Origin: Ulvibacterium marinum
GTDB taxonomy: Bacteria > Bacteroidota > Bacteroidia > Flavobacteriales > Flavobacteriaceae
Direction: 5' to 3'
DNA length: 64,000 bases
Assembly: GCF_003626755.1 (NCBI RefSeq)
Contig: NZ_RBCJ01000003.1
Coordinates: forward strand, 501,859-565,858
Made by a program: the position numbers and the translations under genes
In this document: in pieces, positions 29,225 through 38,464 of the stretch
How the letters are laid out: each line of letters opens with the position of its first letter
Numbering within the stretch: the stretch's first letter is position 1
The notes under the pieces: generated by a model
Databases searched by the model: none
What the model was told of the DNA's origin: nothing
What the model saw: only the letters and a program-made list of their open reading frames with translations

Positions 29225-30472
29225 CTATTGAAAAAACAAAGAAAACGTGTGTATTCGCCCTTGGCGATTATAATCCAAACGAAACCCGTAAAGTTCGCAT
29301 ATTCTTTGATTTATGGCCAAACCCAGACCCAGGGATTCCTTTGATGCATTTCCCTTTTGAAAACGATTGAACAATTGCGCGGTTTCTATCAGCGATTCGT
29401 CCCCAGTATTGATGATCTCAAATTTCTCCTCGCTCAGAAACATTTCTATAGAGCCCCCTTCATGATTGTGTTGTACGGCATTTTTAATCAGGTTGGTGAA
29501 GAGGATGTCCGCTAAAACAAGATCACATTTAATCTTAACAGGATTCAAATTGGTTTTTACCTTTAGTTTTTTAAAGGTAATCATTTCTATCATGTTGTTC
29601 ATGATGTTCTCTATAAGGAGGCGAACATCAACACTGTCCAACCGCTTAAATTCCTGATTCTCTATTCTGGAAATCAAGGTCAGGGACTTTTCAATTTTTG
29701 ATAGTTTATTGGTTTCCTGATAAACGGCCTGTACCCATTGCAATTCTTTTGAATCAAGGTTTTGGCTTTCCAGGAGCAATACAATTTTGTTACGGATAAT
29801 GGCCAAAGGGGTCTGTATCTCGTGCGAAATGTTCTGGTTAAATTCCTTTAGATTTTGAAAATCTTTTTTCACTTGGTCTATCAATGATGTGACCACCTTG
29901 TTGAGCTCTTCAAATTCCAAAATATTGGAAGGTTCCAAATGAATAGATTGTTTTTGGGCAACATCGTAATTGTTAAGGGTCGTAAGGTTTTTAAAAAATG
30001 GACTCCACGCCCACCGGTATATTTTTTGGTTGATGAAAAACAATCCCGTTACCAAAACCAATAAGACCAATGTTGTGGTTACAAAAAGCAATAGGATCAA
30101 TTCATTGATTTCCAAAAGAACATGTTTCAACGAAATCCGCACATTTTGTGAATGGACTTGTGCGATGAACTCATAGGTGCGATAAGGGATGCGTTTATCG
30201 GCATAGGCCTCGTAGAACAAGGTATCCTTAAACTTGGGGGAAAATGCGATGTCCTCACTAACGGGTGTAGTCTCGAACAAATAGTTGGAAGCGGGAAATG
30301 TACCTTCTTCGACGAGGTGAAAGTTGATCCGTTCACTTTCATGAAGTAATATTTCCTCCACTTCGCTATTGACAATGTATTGGATGAGATAATAATCTAC
30401 CGTAACCATAATCGGAAAAAGGAAAGCCAGAAATATGAGGTAATATGTATTGGTCTTCCTAACTAAGTTCAT
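29225..30472 (-). CDS. Two-component sensor histidine kinase
   Basis: 415 residues. TM segments at about 11-33 and 125-147 bracket a periplasmic sensor of about 90 residues. The HisKA box NISHEIQTPLAIIRNKI holds the phospho-acceptor His217. The ATPase domain shows an N box (LFTNLIKNAVQHN) and a G2 box (SLGLGLAINQRI). No HAMP domain was recognised. It overlaps the response-regulator gene by four bases (ATGA), so the pair is translationally coupled. The signal is unknown. Confidence 0.93.
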   Translation of the reverse strand: MNLVRKTNTYYLIFLAFLFPIMVTVDYYLIQYIVNSEVEEILLHESERINFHLVEEGTFPASNYLFETTPVSEDIAFSPKFKDTLFYEAYADKRIPYRTYEFIAQVHSQNVRISLKHVLLEINELILLLFVTTTLVLLVLVTGLFFINQKIYRWAWSPFFKNLTTLNNYDVAQKQSIHLEPSNILEFEELNKVVTSLIDQVKKDFQNLKEFNQNISHEIQTPLAIIRNKIVLLLESQNLDSKELQWVQAVYQETNKLSKIEKSLTLISRIENQEFKRLDSVDVRLLIENIMNNMIEMITFKKLKVKTNLNPVKIKCDLVLADILFTNLIKNAVQHNHEGGSIEMFLSEEKFEIINTGDESLIETAQLFNRFQKGNASKESLGLGLAINQRICELYGFRLDYNRQGRIHTFSLFFQ

Positions 30473-31149
30473 TCGCGGTCGGTGAATTTATATCCTACAC
30501 TATAGATGGACTTAATATAGTCCCTCCCTCCCGATCCTGCAATTTTTTTCCTCAAATTGGCCAAATGGGTATAGATGAAATTAAAGGAATCGGCCATTTC
30601 AATATGGTCGCCCCAAAGGTGTTCCGCTATCGCCTCCTTGGTCAAAAGTCTATGCCGGTTCACCACAAAAAAGTGGAAAATGTCAAACTCTTTTTTGGTA
30701 AGGTTCAAAAGGTGATTGTTTACAAAGACTTCATGGCTGTCCGGCTTTATCTTGATTTCGTTAAAAAAGATTTCCCTACTTCCATTGTAAACTTTCCTTC
30801 GGTACAATGCTTTGATCCGGGCGTTCAGCTCGGCCAAGTAAAAAGGTTTGGTCAAATAATCGTCCGCGCCTATTTCCAATCCGTGTATTCTATCACCGAC
30901 CGCGTTCCTGGCAGAAATAATGATGATGCCCGCATCAATGTTTTCTTTCTTTACCTCCTTAATAATATCAAGCCCATTGCCATCAGGTAACCCAATATCG
31001 ACTATCAAAATGTCATACGGAAAATAACCTACCTTGCTATACGCCGATTTATAAGTATGGGCAATTTCACAAATGTTCCCCTCCACTTCCAAAAAGTTTT
31101 TGATGTCCTTCAGAAGTTCAATATTGTCCTCGATAACCAATATCTTCAT
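30469..31149 (-). CDS. OmpR-family response regulator
   Basis: 226 residues. The receiver domain has the acidic pair near residues 7-8, Asp51 in LIVDIGLPDG, and a Lys in DDYLTKPF. The C-terminal winged helix (residues about 130-225) includes LNLTKKEFDIFHFF and YIKSIYSVGYKF. It is the partner of the overlapping kinase. It lies 126 bp downstream of the V-ATPase K gene on the same strand with no clear terminator between, so read-through is possible. Confidence 0.95.
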   Translation of the reverse strand: MKILVIEDNIELLKDIKNFLEVEGNICEIAHTYKSAYSKVGYFPYDILIVDIGLPDGNGLDIIKEVKKENIDAGIIIISARNAVGDRIHGLEIGADDYLTKPFYLAELNARIKALYRRKVYNGSREIFFNEIKIKPDSHEVFVNNHLLNLTKKEFDIFHFFVVNRHRLLTKEAIAEHLWGDHIEMADSFNFIYTHLANLRKKIAGSGGRDYIKSIYSVGYKFTDRE

Positions 31150-31275
31150 AGTGGAAGGCTTTGGGTGAATATATCCTAAGGCATAAATCTAGTGGGTATG
31201 GGTTAGATAAAACATGACATTATACCATATGGGTACTAAAAAAAATCTAAAAGTTAAAATATGTATCGACTTGGA

Positions 31276-31743
31276 TTAGGTGGTAGGCAACCCGGTCATG
31301 GTAAAGATCATGACGAAAAGGGCTACCGTTTCCACAATACCGATAATCATGATGTATTTTGCCGTATCATTGGCACCCGATGCAATAGCATCACAGGCCC
31401 GTGCCCCTGTCTTTCCCTGAAATATGGCCGAACCGGCCATGGCCGCCCCTGCAACCAGACCGATAATGATTTGCCAGAGGTAGGAGTCAGGTGCCAGGTC
31501 GGCATCGGCGATGGCGTTTTTGAGAATCATGCCATAGATAACCTGGGAAAGTGGGGCACCTACAAAAATGAGCAGGGCAGTAGCCGCCTTTTGTCCACTG
31601 GTTATCATTTTCTTCCAGGCCCCGATAGCGGCCATACCTGCTATTCCGGTTCCTATTGCAGACCCTATAGCGGCAATGCCCAAGGACATTCCCATATCGC
31701 CCAATCCTGTTACCGTCGTTGTTAAAATTGCCATATCTACCAT
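31276..31743 (-). CDS. ntpK: V/A-type ATP synthase subunit K (rotor ring)
   Basis: 155 residues with four membrane helices as two hairpins, the size of V-type K (proteolipid). The first hairpin ends with FVGAPLSQVIYGM and the second contains FQGKTGA and the carboxylate in GIVETVALFV. Ser66, Gln67, Gln109 and Glu138 line up with the residues that coordinate Na+ in Enterococcus NtpK (Thr64, Gln65, Gln110, Glu139). The ring probably binds Na+, although Gln is also found in some H+ rings. It is the last gene of the operon. AtpK is an equivalent name. Confidence 0.9.
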   Translation of the reverse strand: MVDMAILTTTVTGLGDMGMSLGIAAIGSAIGTGIAGMAAIGAWKKMITSGQKAATALLIFVGAPLSQVIYGMILKNAIADADLAPDSYLWQIIIGLVAGAAMAGSAIFQGKTGARACDAIASGANDTAKYIMIIGIVETVALFVMIFTMTGLPTT

Positions 31744-31774
31744 GATTTTATAGTTTAATAATTTTATGATTTTT

Positions 31775-33622
31775 TTATAATGTTGGGGCCGGTTCCATCT
31801 TTTCTGGTTCTACTACGCTTTTTTGGGAAACCAGTGTAAACGGTTTATAGGCTTCGCCGGAGAACTGTACACCAAGATGCCCTGCAAACTCCAGCATATT
31901 CAGGCGTATCCCATGTACCATAACCGCCATGAGGGCGAGGGCAATATTGAGTCCATGCCCCAAGAGCAATGCAATGGCCGCCATTAACAAATCCAAAAGC
32001 CCCATATCGGTAATCCCTTCGGGCAACACCATATTGTTGAAACTCGCCGCAACGGCTGTCGTTGCCATACCTACCGCAAAAAGTCGTACGTAGGAAACAA
32101 TGTCGGAGAATCCACTAATTAAGCTTAACGGCAAATTGGCCAATGAAACCAGCATGCTTTTCAAAAAGTTCTTGCTTTCGACCGAGAAAAGAGCAACCAA
32201 GGCTACTCCCGCTATAAATAGCCAAGGCCCCCATATGGGCATAGTCTTGCCCAGTACCAATTGCTCGGTCAAGAAGAACAACCCCCACACCAAAAAGATC
32301 CAACCTATTTCACTAAGGGCCCGTATGGAGTTGATAAACTGGGCAACGCGAATTCCATGGGCCACGGTTAGGTGAATGGCCCCTATCAGGAACGAGAGAT
32401 GCATCATAAAGGAAACATTATCGAACCCGAAGCTGGCAATTTCCTCAACGATCAAGTTCTTGAAAAAGGGAAGGGCGGCTATCTCCTCGGCACCAAAATA
32501 GGTGCCACTAAGTATTCCCCAAACAATGGTCGTGCCACTGAGAACATAGACCAAGATCTGCATCTGGGGCGTTAGTTTTTTACGAAGGAATAAGGTAACC
32601 AATAGAAAGATCAAGCCGTATCCTGCATCACCGACAAGCATGGCAAAAAATAGGGCAAAGGCCACCAAAAAATAAATGGAGACGTCGACTTCCTTGTATC
32701 CGGGTACGATATCTATAAATTTCATTACCGGGTTGATAATACTGATCCACTTGGGATTTTTGATGAAGACCGGTACCTCTTCCGGTTTTTCAGGCTCGGT
32801 GATGTGGTAACCCCAATGGTTCTCTTCCGCTTTTGCAACGAAATCATCTACGGAATCGCAAGGTATATATCCTTTAAGGTATTTCAACTTGCCATCAATG
32901 TCGCCCATACCTCCCAAGGTCTGTTGCATACCTAATCGGTCTTTCAACAATATGCGGTATTCCTCCAGCCAGTGCAGATGTTCGGTTTGATCATCCAAAA
33001 AACGTTCTACTTCGGTCAATTGCCGTTTTTTCCTTTTAATCTGTCGTTGTATGGACCCCAGAGATAATTTCGGGGGGACTACCTCTTTTTGATTTAATTT
33101 TTCATGTTCGTTTTGAGTAACCAATGCCGTCGGTATCTTCCCGTTCTGTTCAGGGAAAGTTACGACGGTATGGTCTTCCTTCACTTTGGGTATCATTGAT
33201 TTGCCCAAAAGATAGAGCCGAATGTAAATCCCTTTTTTCCTAAGGATCTCAAAGTCCTTTACGTTTACCTTTTCGCCCCAGGTTTTGTACCAATCCAACT
33301 GTAGGTAGAGCTCATCAAGTCGGTCTTTACATCTTCGCTTAATTTCTTCTGTCATCAATACGCGCTCTACAAGCTGTTTGGGATCCTTGGCTGGATATTT
33401 TACCCGGGTGATGGTATCTTTTTTCTTTTTTGAATGTTCCTTAAGGGAGGAAATTGCATTTTCAGTTTTATTGAGCGAAACCAATCGCCTTTCGGCAATT
33501 CCATTGGGCGATCGGTCAATTTCCTTGATGTCCATCACTCCGAGATTTCCGAGCACACGAATGGTTTCGTCCACGGAACGTGCGGTGGTAAAGAGCAGTA
33601 TTTCCTTCATCCGAACGATCAT
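31775..33622 (-). CDS. ntpI: V/A-type ATP synthase subunit I (stator membrane subunit)
   Basis: 615 residues. The N-terminal half is soluble with coiled-coil regions (LNKTENAISSLKEHSKKKKD, QIKRKKRQLTEVERFLDD). The C-terminal half from about residue 310 has some seven or eight membrane helices. SYVRLFAVGMATTAVAASF near residue 520 contains the Arg that faces the rotor carboxylate in this family. It carries the ion half-channels and anchors the peripheral stalk. Its start overlaps the D gene by four bases. Confidence 0.92.
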   Translation of the reverse strand: MIVRMKEILLFTTARSVDETIRVLGNLGVMDIKEIDRSPNGIAERRLVSLNKTENAISSLKEHSKKKKDTITRVKYPAKDPKQLVERVLMTEEIKRRCKDRLDELYLQLDWYKTWGEKVNVKDFEILRKKGIYIRLYLLGKSMIPKVKEDHTVVTFPEQNGKIPTALVTQNEHEKLNQKEVVPPKLSLGSIQRQIKRKKRQLTEVERFLDDQTEHLHWLEEYRILLKDRLGMQQTLGGMGDIDGKLKYLKGYIPCDSVDDFVAKAEENHWGYHITEPEKPEEVPVFIKNPKWISIINPVMKFIDIVPGYKEVDVSIYFLVAFALFFAMLVGDAGYGLIFLLVTLFLRKKLTPQMQILVYVLSGTTIVWGILSGTYFGAEEIAALPFFKNLIVEEIASFGFDNVSFMMHLSFLIGAIHLTVAHGIRVAQFINSIRALSEIGWIFLVWGLFFLTEQLVLGKTMPIWGPWLFIAGVALVALFSVESKNFLKSMLVSLANLPLSLISGFSDIVSYVRLFAVGMATTAVAASFNNMVLPEGITDMGLLDLLMAAIALLLGHGLNIALALMAVMVHGIRLNMLEFAGHLGVQFSGEAYKPFTLVSQKSVVEPEKMEPAPTL

Positions 33623-34230
33623 GCCATGGCCTTTTTTTCCTGTTTCTTCTTTTTTACCAGTTTGGCACAGCCTATGGCCAGTCGCTCTACATCGCCCAGA
33701 TAGATTTCAATTTTTCGAATATTCTCTTGGGTTTCCGGTATAAACACTTCCTTTAATGCATTTTTCATCCGGCGGGCCTCGGCAAGTTCTTCCTTGAGCA
33801 ATTCCAAATTTCGTTCTTCGATTTCCACCAAGGTCCTGTTGGTCTTTTGCTCCCGTATCGCCTCTAGGGCGGCATCGATCCAAAGTGGCGTATTGAAAAG
33901 ATCTACCTCCACTTCCTTAAACGCGATGTCCTTAAACGTCTCTATGGTTACTCCAGCGATTTCCCGTTTTTCGGTGACAACTTCATTGACTTTTACCAAT
34001 TCGGACAGGTCAATGGTCTCCTCGGCCATCACGGCCACCCATTTTTTTGTTTCCGCATCAGTCGTCTCAATGGTCCGTTTCAGCCGAATAATATTATTTT
34101 CCGTAGTCTGTACTACCTCCTTCAACTGCTGTTCCTTCATCTCAAAGACGGGTAGGGCCGTGTTGTATTCCCTCAGCTCTATTTTCAAGGCGGCCAGGGT
34201 GTTTTTGTTCATTAAGATCTTATCCGCCAT
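33619..34230 (-). CDS. ntpD: V/A-type ATP synthase subunit D (central stalk)
   Basis: 203 residues, mostly helical, matching the D-subunit coiled coil. LMNKNTLAALKIELREYNTALPVFEMKEQQLKEVV is the first long helix and the C-terminal ALKEVFIPETQENIRKIEIYLGDVERLAIGCAKLVKKKK is the second, the region with the F-V-I-P motif typical of D. D is the rotating shaft inside the A3B3 head. It starts 2 bases after the DUF2764 stop. Confidence 0.9.
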   Translation of the reverse strand: MADKILMNKNTLAALKIELREYNTALPVFEMKEQQLKEVVQTTENNIIRLKRTIETTDAETKKWVAVMAEETIDLSELVKVNEVVTEKREIAGVTIETFKDIAFKEVEVDLFNTPLWIDAALEAIREQKTNRTLVEIEERNLELLKEELAEARRMKNALKEVFIPETQENIRKIEIYLGDVERLAIGCAKLVKKKKQEKKAMA

Positions 34231-34232
34231 GT

Positions 34233-34802
34233 TCAGTCCTTCTTTGTAATGTGTAAGAAATTGTCGAACCCTACTTTTTGATCAAAACTCCACCATCGCA
34301 ATAAGAGCAGCAGCTTCAGTTTATAGATGATCAAGGCCCCAAAATCGGTATAATGTCCAATGGAAAGCCCGTCAAGTTTGTCCCATTGCATCTTTAAAAT
34401 TTGAATTTCCTCTTCCAGCGGAGTACCCAGTGTTAAGGGTAGCGGTTGCTTTTTGGCCATGGTGGCATCCACCCTTTTTTTTCGGGAGACGCGAAGTTGT
34501 TCGATATCACTTTTAAGCCTATGGACATAAGTGGAAAAAGCCGATAGAATTTTGTTTTTACTGCGTTGGAAAATTTCCTTATGGATATCCTCCAATGTAA
34601 TTTGTTGTAACGTACGGGATGCCCTTGAGGTTAAATAGTTACCGGCCTCTTCGTCCAAAATAGCAATGATGCTTTTTTCCTCCCCTGAAGGCCCTGCATA
34701 TTTTCTTAGGATGGAAAACACCCTAAGGCGTTCCTCATCGGAGTCTTGAAAATACAGATGCGGGAAGCTGCTCATTACATATTCCAGGTTTCCGGTAATC
34801 AT
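34233..34802 (-). CDS. DUF2764-type V-ATPase-associated protein (probable C-like subunit)
   Basis: 189 residues starting MITGNLEYVMSSFPHLYF, the opening of the DUF2764 family encoded inside V-ATPase operons of Bacteroidota and Chlamydiae. The rest is helical and charged, and no catalytic motif is seen. Since no C gene (the socket between the stalk and the membrane ring) exists in the operon, it may fill that role. This is an inference from position. It overlaps the E gene by four bases. Confidence 0.8.
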   Translation of the reverse strand: MITGNLEYVMSSFPHLYFQDSDEERLRVFSILRKYAGPSGEEKSIIAILDEEAGNYLTSRASRTLQQITLEDIHKEIFQRSKNKILSAFSTYVHRLKSDIEQLRVSRKKRVDATMAKKQPLPLTLGTPLEEEIQILKMQWDKLDGLSIGHYTDFGALIIYKLKLLLLLRWWSFDQKVGFDNFLHITKKD

Positions 34803-35398
34803 ACCTCCGATTCATTTTTAAGGATTTGAACCCATTTTGGACTAAGATGAACGTTTAAAAGTTCGGCGACTTCCTCGGACGAAATATGGTAACTCCATCC
34901 TTGATCCGTTTTGGTTATAGAGAACCCATTGAGAATAGTGGCATCCTTGCTGATAGAAGCCAGTGTATCCGACGTCTGCAAACGTTTCTGGATTCGGTCT
35001 ACCAGCTTTGCCTCGGCATTCTCCGGAAGCTTTAGGGTAACTCCACTACCTACGTTTTCGATGACTTTTAGGACGGCTTCCTCCAAAAGATCCGGAGTAA
35101 GGGCAGTTTCTATTTCCCTTTCCAGTACAGCCCCAAGAAGTTTCAACAAATCGTTGCGTACCGAAACGGTAAGATCCCTTGCCGCTTGCTTAAGGGCACC
35201 TTCCCCTTTGTTGAGCGTGGCTTGGGCCTCTTTCTTGGCGTCTTCCAGAAGTTCTTCTTTTTTGGCTTCCGCATCCTTTATGATTTTTTGGGCCTGTGCG
35301 CGTGCCTTCTCCACGATATCCATCGCTTCGTTGTCCGCTGCCTTGATAGCTTCCGATTTTAGGGTGGCAATCAGTTTATCCAAGGTTTTCTCACTCAT
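34799..35398 (-). CDS. ntpE: V/A-type ATP synthase subunit E (peripheral stalk)
   Basis: 199 residues. The N-terminal 100 residues form one long Ala/Lys/Glu-rich helix (EKARAQAQKIIKDAEAKKEELLEDAKKEAQ) typical of the peripheral stalk, followed by a globular C-terminal domain. No G/H gene is present, so the helix partner of E is not identified. It overlaps the B gene by eight bases. Confidence 0.88.
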   Translation of the reverse strand: MSEKTLDKLIATLKSEAIKAADNEAMDIVEKARAQAQKIIKDAEAKKEELLEDAKKEAQATLNKGEGALKQAARDLTVSVRNDLLKLLGAVLEREIETALTPDLLEEAVLKVIENVGSGVTLKLPENAEAKLVDRIQKRLQTSDTLASISKDATILNGFSITKTDQGWSYHISSEEVAELLNVHLSPKWVQILKNESEV

Positions 35399-36722
35399 GG
35401 GTCATCTCTTTTAATATTTTGAACTTCCCTTTTTCCGGCCAATACGCCTCGATCAGCTTGGAGGATAGCCCTACCTCTTCCTTTTTGAAATGTTGGGCAA
35501 GGGTATCCCAACACAGGTCTAGGGCATCTTCCAGTTCCAAGTAGCGGAAGGGATCCATCAATTCGGTTTGGAAGGTCTTTCGGTAATCCAACAACCGCAA
35601 CGAATAGTCATCCTTCACCGAACCGAATTTCTGGGCCTTTACCCGTTCTTCGGCTTCTGAAAGCAACCGCGCCATAGCATTCATGATACTTCTATGATCC
35701 GGACGGGTCCGGTCGTTTACTTGTTGCTTCAAACGGCTCAATGATCCGAACAGTTCCAGATATCCGTCCTTCATATAGAATTGTCCTTCGGTAATATATC
35801 CGGTGTTGTCCGGTACGGGATGGGTAACATCGTCCATTGTGGTTACCCCGAGGATGGTCAAACTTCCTGCACCCTCAATATCAGCCGCTTTTTCGTAACG
35901 ACTGGCCAACTGGGAATACAGGTCGCCCGGGTAACCTTGATTGGCCGGAATCTGATCCTGGGCATTGGCTACTTGCCGCAAATAATCGGACCATTGGGTC
36001 ATATCCGATAGCAGTACAAAAACATTTTTACCCTGTAACGCAAATTGCTCGGCTACGGCCAGGGCCAAATCGGGTACCATAAGGCCTTCTACTATAGAAT
36101 CCCTATGCGTATGGACAAACATGATGGTCTTGTTCTTACTTCCGGCCTCTTCAATACGCTGTCTGAAGTAATGGAACTCATCATATTTGAGTCCCACCCC
36201 ACCGATTATGATTACATCCGCATCGGTCTGGGTAGCGATATTGGCCAATAGGCGGTTGTAGGGTTCGCCTGCCTTGGCAAAAATGGGTATCTTTTGGGAA
36301 CGTACCAAGGTGTTGAATACATCGATCATGGGTACCCCTGTACGAATCATATCCTTGGGGATGAGCCTTTTTACTGGATTAATGGAGGGTCCCGCCACCC
36401 GAATCATATCGGACAGTAGTTCAGGACCTCCGTCTATGGGTTGGCCATTGCCCGAATAGACACGCCCCAACATATCATCGGAAAATCCTACTTGGACCGG
36501 TTTTCCCAGGAAACGGATCTTACAATCGGTAGAGACCCCGAATCCACCTCCGAACAGTTGAAGGGTCACCTGATCGCCATCCAATGCAATGACCTGAGCA
36601 AATGCCTTTTGTCCGTTGGGATAGATTACCTCTGCCAATTCCTTATTGTGTACACCCTTGGCCTTAATGCCCAGAATGGCGCGCCCAATACTGTCTATAT
36701 TCTCATACGTTTTCTGCAACAT
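35391..36722 (-). CDS. ntpB: V/A-type ATP synthase subunit B (non-catalytic)
   Basis: 443 residues. GFSDDMLGRVYSGNGQPIDGGPEL, RTGVPMIDVFNTLVRSQKIPIFAKAGEPYN and DMTQWSDYLRQVANAQDQIPANQGYPGDLYSQLASRYEKA are B-subunit signatures. The place of the P-loop is FAKAGEPYNRL, without GKT, as expected of the non-catalytic subunit. It overlaps the A gene by 20 bases. Confidence 0.96.
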   Translation of the reverse strand: MLQKTYENIDSIGRAILGIKAKGVHNKELAEVIYPNGQKAFAQVIALDGDQVTLQLFGGGFGVSTDCKIRFLGKPVQVGFSDDMLGRVYSGNGQPIDGGPELLSDMIRVAGPSINPVKRLIPKDMIRTGVPMIDVFNTLVRSQKIPIFAKAGEPYNRLLANIATQTDADVIIIGGVGLKYDEFHYFRQRIEEAGSKNKTIMFVHTHRDSIVEGLMVPDLALAVAEQFALQGKNVFVLLSDMTQWSDYLRQVANAQDQIPANQGYPGDLYSQLASRYEKAADIEGAGSLTILGVTTMDDVTHPVPDNTGYITEGQFYMKDGYLELFGSLSRLKQQVNDRTRPDHRSIMNAMARLLSEAEERVKAQKFGSVKDDYSLRLLDYRKTFQTELMDPFRYLELEDALDLCWDTLAQHFKKEEVGLSSKLIEAYWPEKGKFKILKEMTHE

Positions 36723-38451
36723 GTTCCCTTTGTTTGACCAAATTCACTAGTTTCATTTTTTGTTTTTCGAAGCCCTCCTCATCGGGTTTCATATAGTTCC
36801 AGTCAAGAAAAGCTAGTCGGATGAAATTAAAATGCGACCGTATCCCTTCCTTACCTTTAATACCTACCGTTGCGTCTATGATTTCCTTCACCATATCGAA
36901 CATGGCCCGCAACCGATCGGGAGTGGTTACCCCATCCACCTCATGAAAACTGTTCTGTTGCAGGAAGACGGCATCGAGCAATTCGGCCTTTTGGTGACGG
37001 ATATAGGCTTCGTCCGTGATACCCTTTTCGCCCATCAGGATAATATTGGAAGCTATGGTCTTACCATCCCGTAACAGCTCCAATAAAAAGTTCACCTCTT
37101 CCCGATTCAGCAACGAGGGATATTTGGAATTACTATCAATACGGTCTATGGCGGGATATTTCCGTGCATCGGACAATGCCCGGGATAACCCCCAAAAAGC
37201 CCCCGTACTCAACAAAGTGGCCTGCGTTACCGGTTCATCGAAGTTCCCGCCCGCTGGAGAAACTGTTCCGATAATACTTAAGGATCCGGTTTTTCCATCG
37301 GGTAGCAATTCAATTCCCGCGCGATCGTAGAAAGCGGAGATCAATGTGGAAATATACATGGGGAAGGCTTCGGGACCTGGAATTTCCTCTTTTCGTCCCG
37401 AGGTCTCACGGAGTGCTTGTGCCCATCGGGAAGTAGAATCAGCTAGGATAAGCACATTGAGCCCTTGTTTGCGGTAGTATTCCCCCACGGTTGTGGCCAT
37501 GTAGACAGATGCTTCCCTGGCGGCCACGGGCATGGATGAGGTATTCCCCACAATATAGGTACGGTCCATCAAGGACTTTCCCGTTCGTGGATCGATCAGT
37601 TCAGGGAAGTCTTTAAAGACCTCCACAGCTTCCCCGGCGCGTTCGCCGCAAGCTGCGATGATAACCACATCGGCCTGTGAATGCCGGGCCAAACTATGTT
37701 GCAATACCGTCTTGCCTGCTCCAAAAGGTCCTGGATTGCATGCCGTACCGCCATAGGCAATGGGAAAAAGGGCATCTAGAATCCGGATTCCCGTGGGCAT
37801 TGGATCTATGGGGACGGAACGCTCATTAAAGGGCATAGGTTTTTTTACGGGCCACTCGAATACCATTTTTAGTTCCACGCTTTTGCCCACGGCGTCCTTT
37901 ATAACGGCTATGGGCTCATCTACGGTATACTCTCCCTCGGGAGCTATTTGCTCGATCGTGTGATCCCCCTGTATGGAAAAGGGGACAAAAATCTTGTGTT
38001 CGAACAGTTTTTCAGGAACGGAACCCAGTACGGTACCGCCCGTTACCAAATCCCCTTTTTGCACTGAAGGGGTAAAGTGCCATTTAACCGTGATATCCAA
38101 GGGCTCTACTACGAGCCCCCGCTCCAAAAACCATTCTTTCTTGGCCAATTCGTACAAGGGGTTTTGCAGACCATCCGTTACGGAACCTAAAATGCCGGGC
38201 CCCAGTTTTACGGCCAGGGGAAGACCAGAAAATTCCACAAGGTTGCCTACTTTCATCCAGCCGGTATCTTCAAAGACCTGTAGATATACTATATCATTGG
38301 GTTTCACATCAATGACCTCCGATTTGAGCCGTTTGCCGTCCTCAATGATAATATAGGCTACCTCACCGTTCATGACAGATCCCTCCGTAGTTAGGGCCCC
38401 AACAAGGGATTCGTTGACGCTGACTACTTTTCCTTTTGCTTTTTGCATCAT
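36703..38451 (-). CDS. ntpA: V/A-type ATP synthase subunit A (catalytic)
   Basis: 582 residues, normal for A. The P-loop is GPFGAGKT at residues 241-248; CGERAGEAVEVFKDFPEL and ADSTSRWAQALRETSGRKEEIPGPEAFPMYISTLISAFYDRAG are catalytic-site blocks. The non-homologous insert of A subunits precedes the P-loop at about 115-200. It is the first ATPase gene, 13 bp after the UspA/TPR gene. Confidence 0.97.
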   Translation of the reverse strand: MMQKAKGKVVSVNESLVGALTTEGSVMNGEVAYIIIEDGKRLKSEVIDVKPNDIVYLQVFEDTGWMKVGNLVEFSGLPLAVKLGPGILGSVTDGLQNPLYELAKKEWFLERGLVVEPLDITVKWHFTPSVQKGDLVTGGTVLGSVPEKLFEHKIFVPFSIQGDHTIEQIAPEGEYTVDEPIAVIKDAVGKSVELKMVFEWPVKKPMPFNERSVPIDPMPTGIRILDALFPIAYGGTACNPGPFGAGKTVLQHSLARHSQADVVIIAACGERAGEAVEVFKDFPELIDPRTGKSLMDRTYIVGNTSSMPVAAREASVYMATTVGEYYRKQGLNVLILADSTSRWAQALRETSGRKEEIPGPEAFPMYISTLISAFYDRAGIELLPDGKTGSLSIIGTVSPAGGNFDEPVTQATLLSTGAFWGLSRALSDARKYPAIDRIDSNSKYPSLLNREEVNFLLELLRDGKTIASNIILMGEKGITDEAYIRHQKAELLDAVFLQQNSFHEVDGVTTPDRLRAMFDMVKEIIDATVGIKGKEGIRSHFNFIRLAFLDWNYMKPDEEGFEKQKMKLVNLVKQREHVAENV

Positions 38452-38464
38452 GTATGGATATTTT

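Noticed and set aside
31261-31725. 154-codon plus-strand frame over the K-subunit gene
   Set aside because: Antisense shadow of ntpK, rich in Cys and Gly without pattern.
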